The notes under the pieces are model-generated. The model did not search any database, was not told the DNA's origin, and was given only the letters and a program-made list of their open reading frames with translations. A program made the translations under genes and the position numbers. From assembly GCA_903632075.3 (NCBI GenBank), contig CAHIKZ030000804.1:2124501-2188500 (forward strand): 64,000 nt of DNA. Reading direction: 5' to 3'. Of the stretch, positions 54,929 to 64,000 are shown in pieces. Numbering within the stretch: position 1 is the first letter of the stretch; each line of letters starts with the position of its first letter. This stretch comes from Acanthosepion pharaonis. Taxonomy: Eukaryota > Mollusca > Cephalopoda > Sepiida > Sepiidae.

Positions 54929-55031
54929 ATTAGCCGAAAGCGGTCACGTGATATGCGGGAAAGAGGAGAAAGGACGCTCGATCAAGAACCATTGGTCGAA
55001 AACGGTCACCTGACATACGAGAGACCGGAGA
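54929..55031 (+). promoter_or_regulatory. Duplicated promoter-type element
   Basis: Two imperfect copies about 61 bp apart (54929-54969 and 54990-55031) share CATT(A/G)G(C/T)CGAAA(G/A)CGGTCAC. The first contains a perfect E-box CACGTG (54945-54950), which is CACCTG in the second. The second has ATTGG (reverse CCAAT), and GCCACGCCC lies just upstream. Enhancer-like tandem duplications are common in LTR U3 regions. Activity is inferred only. Confidence 0.4.
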
Positions 55032-55224
55032 GATGGGTATGCGCCTCCCCACCAGACGCACTGTGAGGGGAAGTAGGGGTGAAAATAATAGCGATAATGG
55101 GAAATCAGAAATAATGGCGACTATTGGAATTATCGAGAAAACCCTGACGCCGACAGACCCACCCCGGTTTGTTGCGGCGTCAATAAAGCAGAACCCCAGT
55201 CGACAGAAATCAGTTTGGGGGTAG

Positions 55225-55461
55225 ACGGCCAGAGCAGTTGGAACGCGGGCATCGGGCCCGGTTCATTCGCCCCTTGCGGCAGAGAGAATCCTAAGACAAG
55301 AAATCCTTCCAGCCCAAGTCGAAGAAGAAGAAGATTGCTCGAAAGCCGCAGAGAAGTTGTAGCCAAGTCGAAGACAAGAGGAAGAGCTACAGGCCGAAGA
55401 ATTGCGGGCCAGACAAGAAGAAGAGCTGCAGACCAGACAGGCAGTAAAGTTTCAGGCCAAA
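55225..55461 (+). pseudogene. Glu/Gln-rich coiled-coil-like frame with one internal TAG
   Basis: One frame is open from 55225 to the TAA at 55462 except for a TAG at 55360-55362. Before the stop it reads LAAERILRQEIL and QVEEEED; after it come two copies of RQEEELQ-type heptads (RQEEELQAEELRARQEEELQ), a pattern typical of coiled coils. There is no Met start in frame. It could be a gag-like or leader-encoded fragment of the LTR element. I cannot assign a family, and the repeated Glu/Gln codons may only reflect GAAGAA repeats. Confidence 0.25.
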
Positions 55462-55469
55462 TAAGCAGA

Positions 55470-55775
55470 TGAGTTCAGCCCCGGACGGCAGCGAGAAGAG
55501 ATCACCTCGGACGACAGAGAGCCGAGCAGTTCAGCCCCGGACGGCAGCGAGAAGGGTCCACCTCAGACGACAGAGAGCTCAGATCAGACGACAGCTCAGA
55601 TCACCTCGACGACAGAGCTCAGATCAACTCAGACGACAGAGAGCTCAGATCACCTCGGACGACAGAGAGCCGAGCAGTTCAGCCCCGGACGGCAGCGAGA
55701 AGGGTCCACCTCAGACGACAGAGAGCTCAGATCACCTCAGACGACAGAGAGCGCAGATCACCTCAGACAGGCAGC
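55470..55775 (+). repeat. GC-rich minisatellite (CAGACGACAGAGAGC units)
   Basis: Units of about 26-29 bp, TCAGACGACAGAGAGCTCAG and relatives, are repeated. A larger word, TTCAGCCCCGGACGGCAGCG, occurs at about 55474, 55530 and 55679, and the segment around the last two is a near-exact 149-bp duplication. Two overlapping frames stay open across it: 133 codons from the ATG at 55469 to 55870, and 55465-55803. Both give low-complexity Ser/Thr/Arg/Gln-rich proteins, so coding capacity is unproven. Confidence 0.85.
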
Positions 55776-55806
55776 AGAGTTGCAGGACAGAAGAAGAAGA
55801 AGTTGA

Positions 55807-56329
55807 AATCAAACCAAGCCCAAGAACAGAAATTCGACCAAACCAAATCGAAGTGAAGAATCAGCTGTGAACGACTGGTAGAGATTAGCCCCAGTGTCGA
55901 ACTAGACCACACTCCGACATACACAATTCTGAAGAGTAGACAATTCGAAGTCTTTAAGTTGTATGATAGAAGCTTGGTGCCACAGTCCACAAACCGGGTC
56001 GGGAAGTAAGAACAATTTTTATGCAACGAACATTAGATATAAAGGTTGTTACCCTTTTTTATCAGTAATTTTTGTCTCGTGAGTTTTTTCTTTTACTTGT
56101 GTTTTGCCACCCCGTCGGACTCAACTTGCATACGGCCCCAATCCCTGTTTGATCCCGTCTGTCTAAGATCTAAACACAGCGTGGGTAGACAGACCGGAAT
56201 CAGTACAGTTACCCTAGTAACCAGGTGTTGGAAGCGGGTTGAAAGGCGAGGCTGGTAATCATCTAACCAAGGGGTTGGAACGGCACACTTGGAACAGCGA
56301 AGAGCGACCAGGAGGAGCGACGTCACAGT
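55807..56329 (+). other. 3' part of the LTR-like segment
   Basis: Contains an ATATAAAGG word at 56036-56044, a T-rich stretch (56050-56105) and GC-rich sequence with the hairpin CCAAGGGGTTGG near 56268. The order fits R/U5 sequence ahead of the primer-binding site, but this is interpretation. Confidence 0.3.
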
Positions 56330-56347
56330 TGGCGCCGTAACAAAAGG
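56330..56347 (+). other. Primer-binding-site-like motif
   Basis: TGGCGCCGTAACAAAAGG follows GTCACAGT. LTR-retroelement primer-binding sites begin TGG (complement of tRNA CCA), and TGGCGCC is common in Ty3/Gypsy elements and retroviruses. The cognate tRNA is not determined. Confidence 0.45.
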
Positions 56348-56399
56348 ATTCGACCCTGGACCAGGTGTCGCCGTCACATAAAGATCTCGTTATTTAAAG

Positions 56400-59300
56400 A
56401 AATTATCTTTATGTCAATGTATACGTTTGCAGAAATAGAAATGATGTTATAACACACTCCTCTTTTAGTATGATTATCATATGTTAACTACAATGAGATG
56501 AATCTAAATCGTTTACCATCTTGTTTTCTATTTAAGTTTAGACATATCTGATACGAATACAGATCCCACAGCGTATACCACACTCTGTAATTACAATTAT
56601 CATTGGGGTTTTCGAATTTTGCATTGTGACGAATTACATTATAGAAAGATATCAGGAACTTAGTAGTTTTAATTTGTTTTGGTTAGAAAGTTTCCAAATA
56701 AAAGCTATTTTGTTCTTTGATATATAAAACATTTTTATACAAAAATATATTTTCTAAAAACCTCTATTAAAAAGCCGTTAACCACGAGCACCTCTGTCTT
56801 GCTTACACCTTTTTCAAAAAAAAAGTAAATCAATGCTGTAAGACTACCTCGTAAGTATTATCAAAATAGTCATGTTTCATTTTTAATTCGATTCCCTTTG
56901 TAATATTTTCTACATTTAGTTTTTTTTTCTTTTCAAGCATGGCGCACTCAAGAATCACTTCACATTATGCATTATTAAAGATCTTCGTGACTAGATTTCT
57001 CGATATTTTTCGACAGCTTGTCAGTTTGTTTAGTTCATTTCAGTTCATTTTACTGTCAGGCCAAAGTTGAATAAGTATTTTATGAATAATAATTGACATC
57101 ATCAGTTTTGCTTTTAAAAAAATATTTGGTGATAAATATCTCAAATTACAACAGTCGATATTTGAACAAAAGTAACGAAGCAATATGGTATTACATTTAC
57201 GAAACGAGGAAGGGAAATATGACACCGAAATCCGAAGTCGCATTGGAATAGAAAAAAATGTGATTTTGTTATGCAACGTATAGAGAAAAAAGAATTTTTC
57301 TTAGAAACAAAGAAAAGAATACTACACAGGTATAAAATCTCAGTTCTCCTCTTTGATTAAATGCTGCAAAATCTGCTCGAAGAAGAGTCTTAAGGCAAGA
57401 GGATTTTTTTTTCTCTACTGAATGGATCTAAGGATAAAATGCGCTGAACATGTGAGTATCGACGAAGTTTTAACGAAAATGAAAGCAACATGACGCTTAT
57501 AATTAGAAACAGAAGGATGCGTTTTTTATGACGAATAATGAGAAAAGAGGGTATGGATAATCGTACACTCCGTGCGCATACTGAAGTAAAGTGACGCAGA
57601 CGATATCAACGAGTAACTTACCGAATAATCTTCTGTAAATGAGAGAGCAGGGATTGAATGAGAACGAGAAGATATATCACTAAGAGCTACAACGGGCAAG
57701 ATTTTTGGAGATGTGTGGTCCTGAATGGAGTCTGCATACAGAAGAAGAGGAACGAGAAGGACAACAACAAGAAGAACCAAATAATCATCAAATTATATGT
57801 ATTTATCTTATTAAGAATATAATATCTGAATCATACTAAAAGACAATCTATATATCGAATTCTATGATTCCGTTAGTTCGTCCGTCATACTTACTAAAAT
57901 AATCATACATTGACCAATCGAAATAGGTGGGGGATGCGAAACGTGAAAGGTGTACAGATAAATAGTATTCCTAAACTATCTGAATAAGTTTTCGAATGGA
58001 CAATAATCCTGTTCCCAGTTTTTCCTGTGAGAACTGTAAAAAATAACAAACCCAAACATTTCAAAATGTTGGAATTTGTATCCATAAAAAAAATTATGCA
58101 TGACCAATTCTCTATTGCCTGTTCAAGTGTAGGAAATGCTAACAATTTATTCTCCCTTGTTAAAAACGAAAACAATAAGTTTTCTTAAAATATTTTTCCA
58201 TGAATTCCGGTACAATTAAATACATTTAAAACAATTATTATACCTCATATTTTGTTTTTGTGAAAGTATGTTCCAAATAAATCAGTTTTTTTCAAATTTC
58301 ATCGATTGGATTGCAAAATTGAATGAAACGGAAAGTTTATAAATCTCGACAAAAACGCTACCGTTAACTTCAACAATATTAAATACTGTCAGGAGTTCAA
58401 CACGCTTCACTGTGTTGCAAAGTTTTTGTAGTCAGAATAAAAACGAGACAATATTTTTGTTACTGATTTGTACTCCTTTGATGTCTAATTGGCTACGGTC
58501 ATTTGAATCGAATTTTACATATTCTCCTCCGAATGCAAATAATTTATAATAATTAAGATAATTTCTTAAATATCAAATGTTATTGAAGAGGAATATAAAT
58601 TGCATTCTTTTTTTGTTGTTGATGCGTTTAAATCCTAAAGTTTCGATAATAAAATAAATGAAAATAAAATAATGCATATGCTTTTGTTGAAATATGATAT
58701 TAAAGTTTACATCCCGAATCATAAATTTCAATATTATGCATCACGGAAATACAAAATATAAGATTGCTCTAAATTCAAAATGAAATATAATTTTACAACA
58801 ATTTGCACATAGAAATAATTTTATTCATTGGGAAATCATTTCATGTTATTAAATAGATTTTACCGTGATTAAAATATGCATGTATTTTTATCAAAATTTT
58901 ACAGTATAGTCAGCAACAAAATTAGATCCAAGAAAAGAATAAAGTGATAGATTACTATACAGATAGATGACATAATGATGTGCTTCAAACCCTTTACCTG
59001 GATAATCTTATAGTGTGAATACGACGGAATTCATTATAATATCTGCATTATTGTTATCCACACATATGCGCATGCTAATATAGAAAAGCCATACATTTAT
59101 TTCTTCCACAGCAAGCTATGGGTAATATAACGAGTTAGACATGGCTATAAAATCGTTTGAGGTAACCAATCTATGAGAAAGATTAATATGAATTCTAAAA
59201 TCTGGAAGAGGCAACAGTAGACCGGAAGAGAATATTTCCCAAGATGGAAGCAAATTTAAAGATAATAGAGAAAAATTCATCCGTGGAGACGCATGATCGA

Positions 59301-59588
59301 GAAATTCTTGAAAGACTACTGAATTTCAAGTATTAGTAAATATATGAATTTTATAAATTGTATTCAGTTTTCTTTTCGCTAATCATCAAGTTTCAATTTT
59401 AATAAAAAAAAGTTAATTTGAAAAAAAAAGAAAATTTGATAAATTCAGTATATACTTAAACATGAGGACATGCGTTTCTATATTACTATTTAAAAAAAAA
59501 ACAAACTATTAGTTGGACACGCTCGTTCAATCCCTCTCATTTTCTCATTCTTACACCAACGTGCACATATACGTATACACCCTCAATT
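56400..59588. other. Gene-free AT-rich stretch
   Basis: About 3.2 kb with no convincing coding frame, tRNA-like boxes or recognisable transposon. Minus-strand frames of 78-90 codons (57040-57276, 57526-57780, 57903-58175) are hydrophobic or Ser-rich without any family motif. The second includes a CAACAACAAGAAG-type low-complexity end (about 57755-57775). I see nothing that supports a gene. Confidence 0.5.
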
Positions 59589-59601
59589 CACACACACACA
59601 C

Positions 59602-59664
<63 letters not shown>
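59589..59664. repeat. (CA)n then (TA)~30 microsatellite
   Basis: ACACACACAC followed by CGTG and an uninterrupted TA alternation of about 60 bp. It has the same CA-to-TA architecture as the left-flank tracts. The Tyr-Ile repeat in minus-strand translation is an artefact. Confidence 0.97.
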
Positions 59665-59666
<2 letters not shown>

Positions 59667-60289
59667 AATTCATTTTTCGTCTGACGCATTTTGTCTTTCA
59701 GGGCTTCATATTTATATGAACAAAAATAACGATATGCAAATAAATTAAATAAATTAAGTAAATATTTATATCGGCTATAATGTTCATAAAAAATGTGATA
59801 ACCAACTGAAATACTAATTTGGCTCGACTGATCCTGAATAAAGAAAAAGTTTTTGAAACGCACAGCTCGCAACATTTACTATTTGCATAAAAAAGAGAGT
59901 TACAGATATCCACCAGAAATGTTCTGTGAAATGCTGTACGAGAACTATGCCAAATTATGGTAAGCGCGAAACGTGTAATCATTGCATATCGAGCAACTTA
60001 CCAACTACAAAATATTGATAAACAATATGTATTAATCAATAGAAATGAATTAATCGTTACATGTATAACTAAACCCAAATATTTATTTATAAAATGTTGA
60101 ATCATATTTATTTTCTAAATATACCCTATAATTTATTTTTATTATTCATATTTCGATTATATTTTATCATTTTTTTAATTGGACTATTCGATATATAATA
60201 AAACTATTTATCTTTTCCATATAAAAGTTATTTTTTGGGAAAATGCAAATAATGAACTTTTCATTAATTCGTGAACGATTATTATAAGC
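59665..60289. other. AT-rich non-coding DNA
   Basis: No recognisable feature. Minus-strand open frames at 59588-59982 overlap each other and the microsatellite and have no family motif. Confidence 0.45.
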
Positions 60290-60550
60290 ATGAAACACAA
60301 AATAGCATTATGGGATGAGGAAGAACATTTGGAGCGGGTAGAATGGAGATCAACGTGTTTTAGTGGACTGAGCAATTTTCAATCTGCTTGTCTGAATCAT
60401 TTTCAAGAAGCGAGAGCAAGATATAAAATTTCATCTAATCTAAGAGTTATCTCATCTCAAAATCCTTACACTTGCTACATATGTGGCCTCCTTTGTAATT
60501 CACTAGCGTGTCTTAAATGCCACTTAAGATTATCGCGCAAAATTTCATAA
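60290..60550 (+). pseudogene. LINE ORF2 C-terminal fragment (zinc-finger-like tail)
   Basis: An 86-codon open frame. Residues 16-45 read VEWRSTCFSGLSNFQSACLN then HFQEARARYK, and residues 60-80 read TCYICGLLCNSLACLKCHLR. This matches the tail of metazoan non-LTR retrotransposon ORF2 proteins: a WR..C..G...FE helix, a basic linker, then C-x2-C with a downstream H. The final His of a C2H2 finger is absent (the segment continues LSRKIS and stops). No reverse transcriptase or endonuclease domain lies upstream, so this is a 5'-truncated relic, as is usual for LINE insertions. The ATG is probably not a real start. Confidence 0.6.
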
Positions 60551-61300
60551 CTGAATCAATACGCTGTCAGAACCCCATACGTCGAAACCGACATTTTTCC
60601 TTTGCAAAATCTATCTTGCACATTTTAATTCTATCATTTTTCCGTGCAGTGGATATTGCTAGAGCATCTTGTCTACTGCTTCCGTTCTAATTCTAAATTT
60701 TCTTTACAAAATCCAAGTTTTGGAAATTTTATAGCACCTGACATGGCATCTCGGCTTCATTAACATTCATATTGCCATAACGTTGCCTACCTTTGCCTCA
60801 TTCATAAATATTTTCAAGCTAATTGTTCTGAAAATCTCTCCTCGTTAATACGTTCTTTCACAAACTGAAATATTGTAAAGATTTGAAATCGACACGCCGA
60901 TTCCAAAATCCGCTCAAATATTTTTTTTTAAATACACGAGCAATACTATATAAAGTTACTTCATTAATATCATCAAATATCAACTGGTCAAAACAGAAAT
61001 CAATGCACAAAATAATCAAGTTCTGAGAATGCAAACTTAAGCTATTTAGCAAGACAATTTTTTTTAACGTTTATTATGAATTACACAATGAAATATTGAA
61101 ACAATGTAGGGCTATAAATCTACGTAGAACAAGCAATGAAATTGACTCTCAGGTACAAATACACTCAGGGAATAACTGTTAATGAGACCGTAAAATTAAT
61201 GACAGACAAATTAGCAAGATATAGCAGAATGTGATGAAAGCAAGGTGTATCCAGTCAGAAATAAATTCAGTTTGAGACATGACTTGTGTATCAGCAAAGA
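60551..61300. other. AT-rich non-coding DNA
   Basis: No recognisable gene. It could include the 3' untranslated tail of the LINE fragment before it, but no poly-A or short-repeat end was identified. Confidence 0.4.

Positions 61301-61358
<58 letters not shown>
61301..61358. repeat. (TTA)~19 microsatellite
   Basis: A perfect trinucleotide run. It produces poly-Ile or poly-Leu in the plus frames around it; those open frames are not genes. Confidence 0.97.
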
Positions 61359-61499
61359 GATTCCTTGGATTACTGTTTTATATACATTTCATTCCAGGAA
61401 AGAAACATACAGCCAGAAATCATTTCATGGCATTTTCATCTTATCAAAGGAAAAAAATAGCTACACTCACACATTTTACAAAGATAAAAAAATTCGTAA

Positions 61500-61962
61500 T
61501 GTGTGGCCTCTCCTTGCGAGTATATTATTTTCATTTTCTTTAATGAATGGCAAATCACGTATTCCTTCAATGTGTCTATTGGACTATTTTCCAATCAATC
61601 CTTAGGCTTCAACTACAACTAGAATTATTACTTTCCTTATGTGCCACATTGCTGTGATTTCCACTTGAAGGTCATTGTATTTTGACAGTGTTTGAAGAAC
61701 TTCAAACATACAGTACAATCTGTACGGACTGCCGTGTCAATACGAAGGACATTCTGTTCGTGTAGTTATTGATAACGATGTCTGTGCAAATGGATTTGAT
61801 TGTTCTGTCAGTATGTCTTACAAGGTCCCATAAAATTGCGACAGGTCCTACTTCTGTAACCGAGTCTGGGTAGTGTTCCTAGCGGTTTCTTGCAATCTCC
61901 TTTCTGTAAAGGTTGCATATTTTCAAATGTAGATATTGGCACACTCTGTCATCCCGCGATTT
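61500..61962 (-). pseudogene. LINE ORF2 post-RT fragment, frameshifted
   Basis: Read on the minus strand from 61958, the translation has RDDRVCQYLHLKICNLY, a stop, EHYPDSVTEVGP, VAILWDLVRHTDRTIKSICT and DIVINNYTNRMSFVLT. It then shifts frame into LSKYNDLQVEITAMWHIRKV and later GLIGK...RHIEGIRDLPSLKK. This matches the region after the reverse transcriptase in LINE-type proteins common in cephalopods and vertebrates (ILWDF..TD..I..N.PDIV.., then KY.DL..E...MW). It contains one internal stop and at least one frameshift, so it is a dead copy. It is bounded on its 5' side by an AAT/ATT simple repeat. Confidence 0.75.
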
Positions 61963-61963
61963 A

Positions 61964-62034
<71 letters not shown>
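61963..62034. repeat. (AAT)n(ATT)n inverted simple repeat
   Basis: About twelve AAT units turn directly into about eleven ATT units at about 62001, making a near-perfect 70-bp palindrome that could fold as one long hairpin. It abuts the LINE fragment. Confidence 0.95.
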
Positions 62035-62802
62035 GCAGTCTTAGTAGTGGTGTATCTTTTCTCAAAGAAAATATTAATATTTGGTATTTAATAAATAGGT
62101 AGCTGGTCACAAACTGCAGTCCTAGGTATCATAGAATTTTCCATTTATAACTTCCTGTTGTTGGAAAACCCTACCATTTCGCTATTATTTCTACTGGGTA
62201 ATCAATACCAATTTTTTTTGTCCAGGTCTCTATTCTGTCAGTCACTGTAAGAATTGTATCATTGAAAACCGGTAAGAATTTTAAGTCTTTTAGTTTTTAA
62301 AAGCTTTACGAGTTCTAAATTCAAATATTCATATTTGATTACTTTCTCGTCGTTTTCTTTTATTCTTGTATCAAACGGACTCGATAGATAAATAATTAAC
62401 ATTATTTAATTTCATCTACCAAAAATATTTCTCGACTGTTGTGCTCCACGTTTGCATTGAAATATACTACAAAATATAACTCTAATACTTTCGTAAATTT
62501 ATTGTTGAAATATTACTGACAATTTTTGATGACTTAATTTAGAATTGCATGTCTCCTATTTGTATGAGTTATCTTAAGAAAAGACTCACAATGTGTGATA
62601 TATTTTGATCAATTGCCCACATATTCTGCTAAGCACCAATATATCTTGTTTGATTTGCTGATATATTCCACTGATAGACTGCTATTGTGTATGTATGCCT
62701 TCACTTTGCTTCTCCAAAGCTACACACCCATTTCAACCAATTCTCTGTTACTTTTTTTGATTTTTAAACCTCTTTATGCAATGCTATCTTTTCTCTTGCT
62801 CA
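62035..62802. other. AT-rich non-coding DNA
   Basis: No gene recognised. The region just right of the palindrome may hold more of the upstream LINE, but no conserved motif could be read. The 87-codon plus-strand frame at 62595-62858 ends in a poly-Leu run from the next microsatellite. Confidence 0.4.

Positions 62803-62837
<35 letters not shown>
62803..62837. repeat. (ATT)~12 microsatellite
   Basis: A perfect ATT run, the third ATT/AAT tract in 1.6 kb. Confidence 0.97.
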
Positions 62838-62839
<2 letters not shown>

Positions 62840-62885
62840 CCATGAGAAAATTGTTTAATGTTTTATGAAGTTATAAGTAATACTT

Positions 62886-62940
62886 TAAAATAAAGAATGG
62901 CACGTATCGAACTTCCTTTAAAAAAAAAAAAAAAAAAAAA
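62886..62940 (+). other. AATAAA followed by A21, possible retroposed 3' end
   Basis: An AAAATAAAG word near 62886-62894 lies about 25 bp before 21 consecutive A residues (62920-62940). This is the arrangement left by reverse transcription of a polyadenylated RNA. The upstream body is not recognised, and no target-site duplication was established. Confidence 0.4.
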
Positions 62941-63562
62941 CTTCATGTTTTCTCATAATTTCTTTTAAAATTGAAATGGCAATGAAATATAAACCAGATA
63001 GAAGTATAAATAAAATATAAAAATGAACAGCCATCCAATCCAATTTGCTTAACATTTAAAAAAATGGCAATCCTATTTCTAATTATGTACTCATTTTCAT
63101 TTGCCAATTATACCGGTTTAATTATATAATTAATTATGTAGTTCTCTTTAACGTAATCGATTGTTTCGATTCTGTCATTAAGCAGTCAATTAGCAATTCA
63201 ATGCATAATCAATATGCAGTGAAAATCTATTGTCAGTTAACAGTCGTATTCGATCACAAGATTCATATTCTATTCTTTTACTAATTTAATATTAATTTCA
63301 TCGACAGCAATCCTTATTTTTAATGTTTTAATAAAAGCTAATTATTCATATTCTTTGTATCTTAAAATAGTGAATCATATCTGTCTTGGGTACGGACTGT
63401 AAAATTTTCAAAATTATTTCATCATATAACAGTGAATCTTAAAGCATATATTTCATACTATGCTTGCAGCATTTTAATCTTGTCTGAAACAGGAACATCT
63501 TTATATTCCTTTTTCTTACATCATAAAGCAATGGTTTCTGTCTGAAATCATTATTCAAAATA
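62941..63562. other. AT-rich non-coding DNA
   Basis: No recognisable feature apart from repeated AATTA/TAATTA words near 63100-63150. Confidence 0.45.
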
Positions 63563-63576
63563 CAAGGTGTTCCACA
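63561..63576 (+). repeat. Left terminal inverted repeat with TA
   Basis: TACAAGGTGTTCCACA pairs with the inverted copy at 63912-63927. Confidence 0.75.
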
Positions 63577-63925
63577 TTTGTTGAAAAAAAGCAGCAGCGT
63601 CTCAGATGCGGAGAGCCCGATGGGCCTGAGGATCTTGAAGAGGAAGAAGAGTTGTTCCAGCATGATGGTGCTCTTCCTCAAACTGCTAATTTACTATAGC
63701 ATGGGAAGTTTTGGAAGCGTCACATCAGCCTCAAATCGGAAGTGGAATGGGCACGTCATTCACCTGAAGTGAACCTCCAAGATTTCTTCATCTGAGGGTT
63801 TCACAAGCATAACGTCTACTAGAACAACTCTCGCACCTTTGCTGCATTGAACGCATCCATCAATATGTAGATTCGACCGATCGCCCATGTTGAATGTACA
63901 TCAACCAAAATTGTGGAACATCCTG
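63563..63925 (+). mobile_element. Deleted mariner-superfamily element, 363 bp
   Basis: Imperfect terminal inverted repeats bound the element. Including the flanking TA, the left end reads TACAAGGTGTTCCACA and the right end, reverse-complemented, TACAGGATGTTCCACA (14 of 16 identical). Each end abuts TA, the target duplicated by Tc1/mariner elements. Inside is only the C-terminal part of a transposase. It is an internally deleted, MITE-sized derivative. Confidence 0.75.
63655..63909 (+). pseudogene. DDE transposase C-terminal remnant
   Basis: In one frame from 63655 the order is FQHDGALPQT, EVEWARHSPEVNLQDFF, a stop, GFHKHNVY, a stop, NNSRTFAALNAS and a further stop. It matches the family blocks FQQDGAPPH, WPPRSPDLTPCDFFLWG and LK..VY..PRTL..L...I. 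The Asp of QHDG and the Asp of QDFF occupy the second and third catalytic positions, about 38 residues apart. Stops at 63697, 63793, 63820 and 63868 make it dead. The N-terminal DNA-binding region and first Asp are missing. Confidence 0.75.
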
Positions 63926-63927
63926 TA
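63912..63927 (-). repeat. Right terminal inverted repeat with TA
   Basis: Reverse complement TACAGGATGTTCCACA, two mismatches from the left copy. Confidence 0.75.
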
Positions 63928-64000
63928 CTTACACATGGAGTATTTGCCTGACATGTTGTTATCACAAGTTTTCAGAAATTGTAACTCCCGGTGTTAATAA

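Larger units (their letters stand above)
54782..56329 (+). mobile_element. LTR-like GC-rich segment (probable Ty3/Gypsy-type LTR or leader)
   Basis: Composition shifts abruptly from AT-rich to GC-rich, with CCACGCCC, CACGTG and inverted CCAAT (ATTGG) motifs, an AATAAA (55182-55187), a minisatellite, and a 3' boundary at GTCACAG followed by TGGCGCCGTAACA, a primer-binding-site-like motif. This is the order expected of a 5' LTR plus leader. The proposed TG start (54782) and CA end are tentative. No second LTR, gag or pol follows: after 56400 the DNA is AT-rich. It may be a truncated element, a solo LTR with leader, or a different GC-rich repeat. Confidence 0.45.

Noticed and set aside
57526..57780. 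84-codon minus-strand frame with a Leu/Val-rich start as a secreted peptide
   Set aside because: The signal-like start comes from a CAACAACAAGAAG low-complexity stretch. There is no cysteine pattern, repeat or family motif downstream.
61245..61605. Open frames with poly-Ile and poly-Leu runs
   Set aside because: They are translations of the (TTA)n tract, and their downstream part lies antisense to the LINE fragment.
62595..62858. 87-codon frame resembling a signal or membrane peptide
   Set aside because: Its poly-Leu end is the (ATT)n tract, and no conserved sequence precedes it.

Overview
This is a eukaryotic, AT-rich, gene-poor and repeat-dominated window with no convincing host protein-coding gene, rRNA or functional tRNA. 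The compound microsatellites ((TA)n joined to (CA)n/(GA)n, GATA, and ATT/AAT tracts) and the debris of non-LTR retrotransposons and Tc1/mariner transposons suit a mollusc, most likely a cephalopod such as an octopus. That assignment is an inference from sequence texture, not from a diagnostic gene.

Layout. 1-4335: left flank of AT-rich non-coding DNA with simple repeats and one dispersed repeat present as two inverted copies (1530-1655 and 3424-3556). 4336-51075: one uninterrupted head-to-tail satellite array, about 46.7 kb, monomer 173-174 bp, about 268 monomer equivalents, all in the same orientation with no visible transposon insertion. Monomers are near-identical in places (4.9-5.5 kb, 6.9-7.3 kb) and heavily indel-ridden or scrambled in others, more so to the right. 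Both outer edges fall at the same point of the monomer, inside a TTCGCCGTAAGTGG element that resembles a CENP-B box.

51076-56400: a mobile-element graveyard. It holds a frameshifted Tc1-like transposase with its right terminal inverted repeat, a hammerhead-ribozyme-like fold, a tRNA-derived SINE-like copy, and a GC-rich 1.5-kb LTR-like segment. The LTR-like segment has a duplicated promoter-type element, an AATAAA, an internal minisatellite and a primer-binding-site-like TGGCGCC motif. 56400-64000: AT-rich DNA with long microsatellites, two C-terminal fragments of different LINE-type ORF2 proteins (60290-60550 plus strand, 61500-61962 minus strand), a 21-A tract preceded by AATAAA, and a 363-bp TIR-flanked, TA-bounded deleted mariner-superfamily element (63563-63925).

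There is no operon-like organisation. The window reads as a large satellite block, possibly pericentromeric or heterochromatic, bordered on the right by decayed transposons. Short open frames inside the satellite are by-products of its AT-rich 58-codon period. The main open question is whether the scrambled monomers are real or a long-read consensus artefact.
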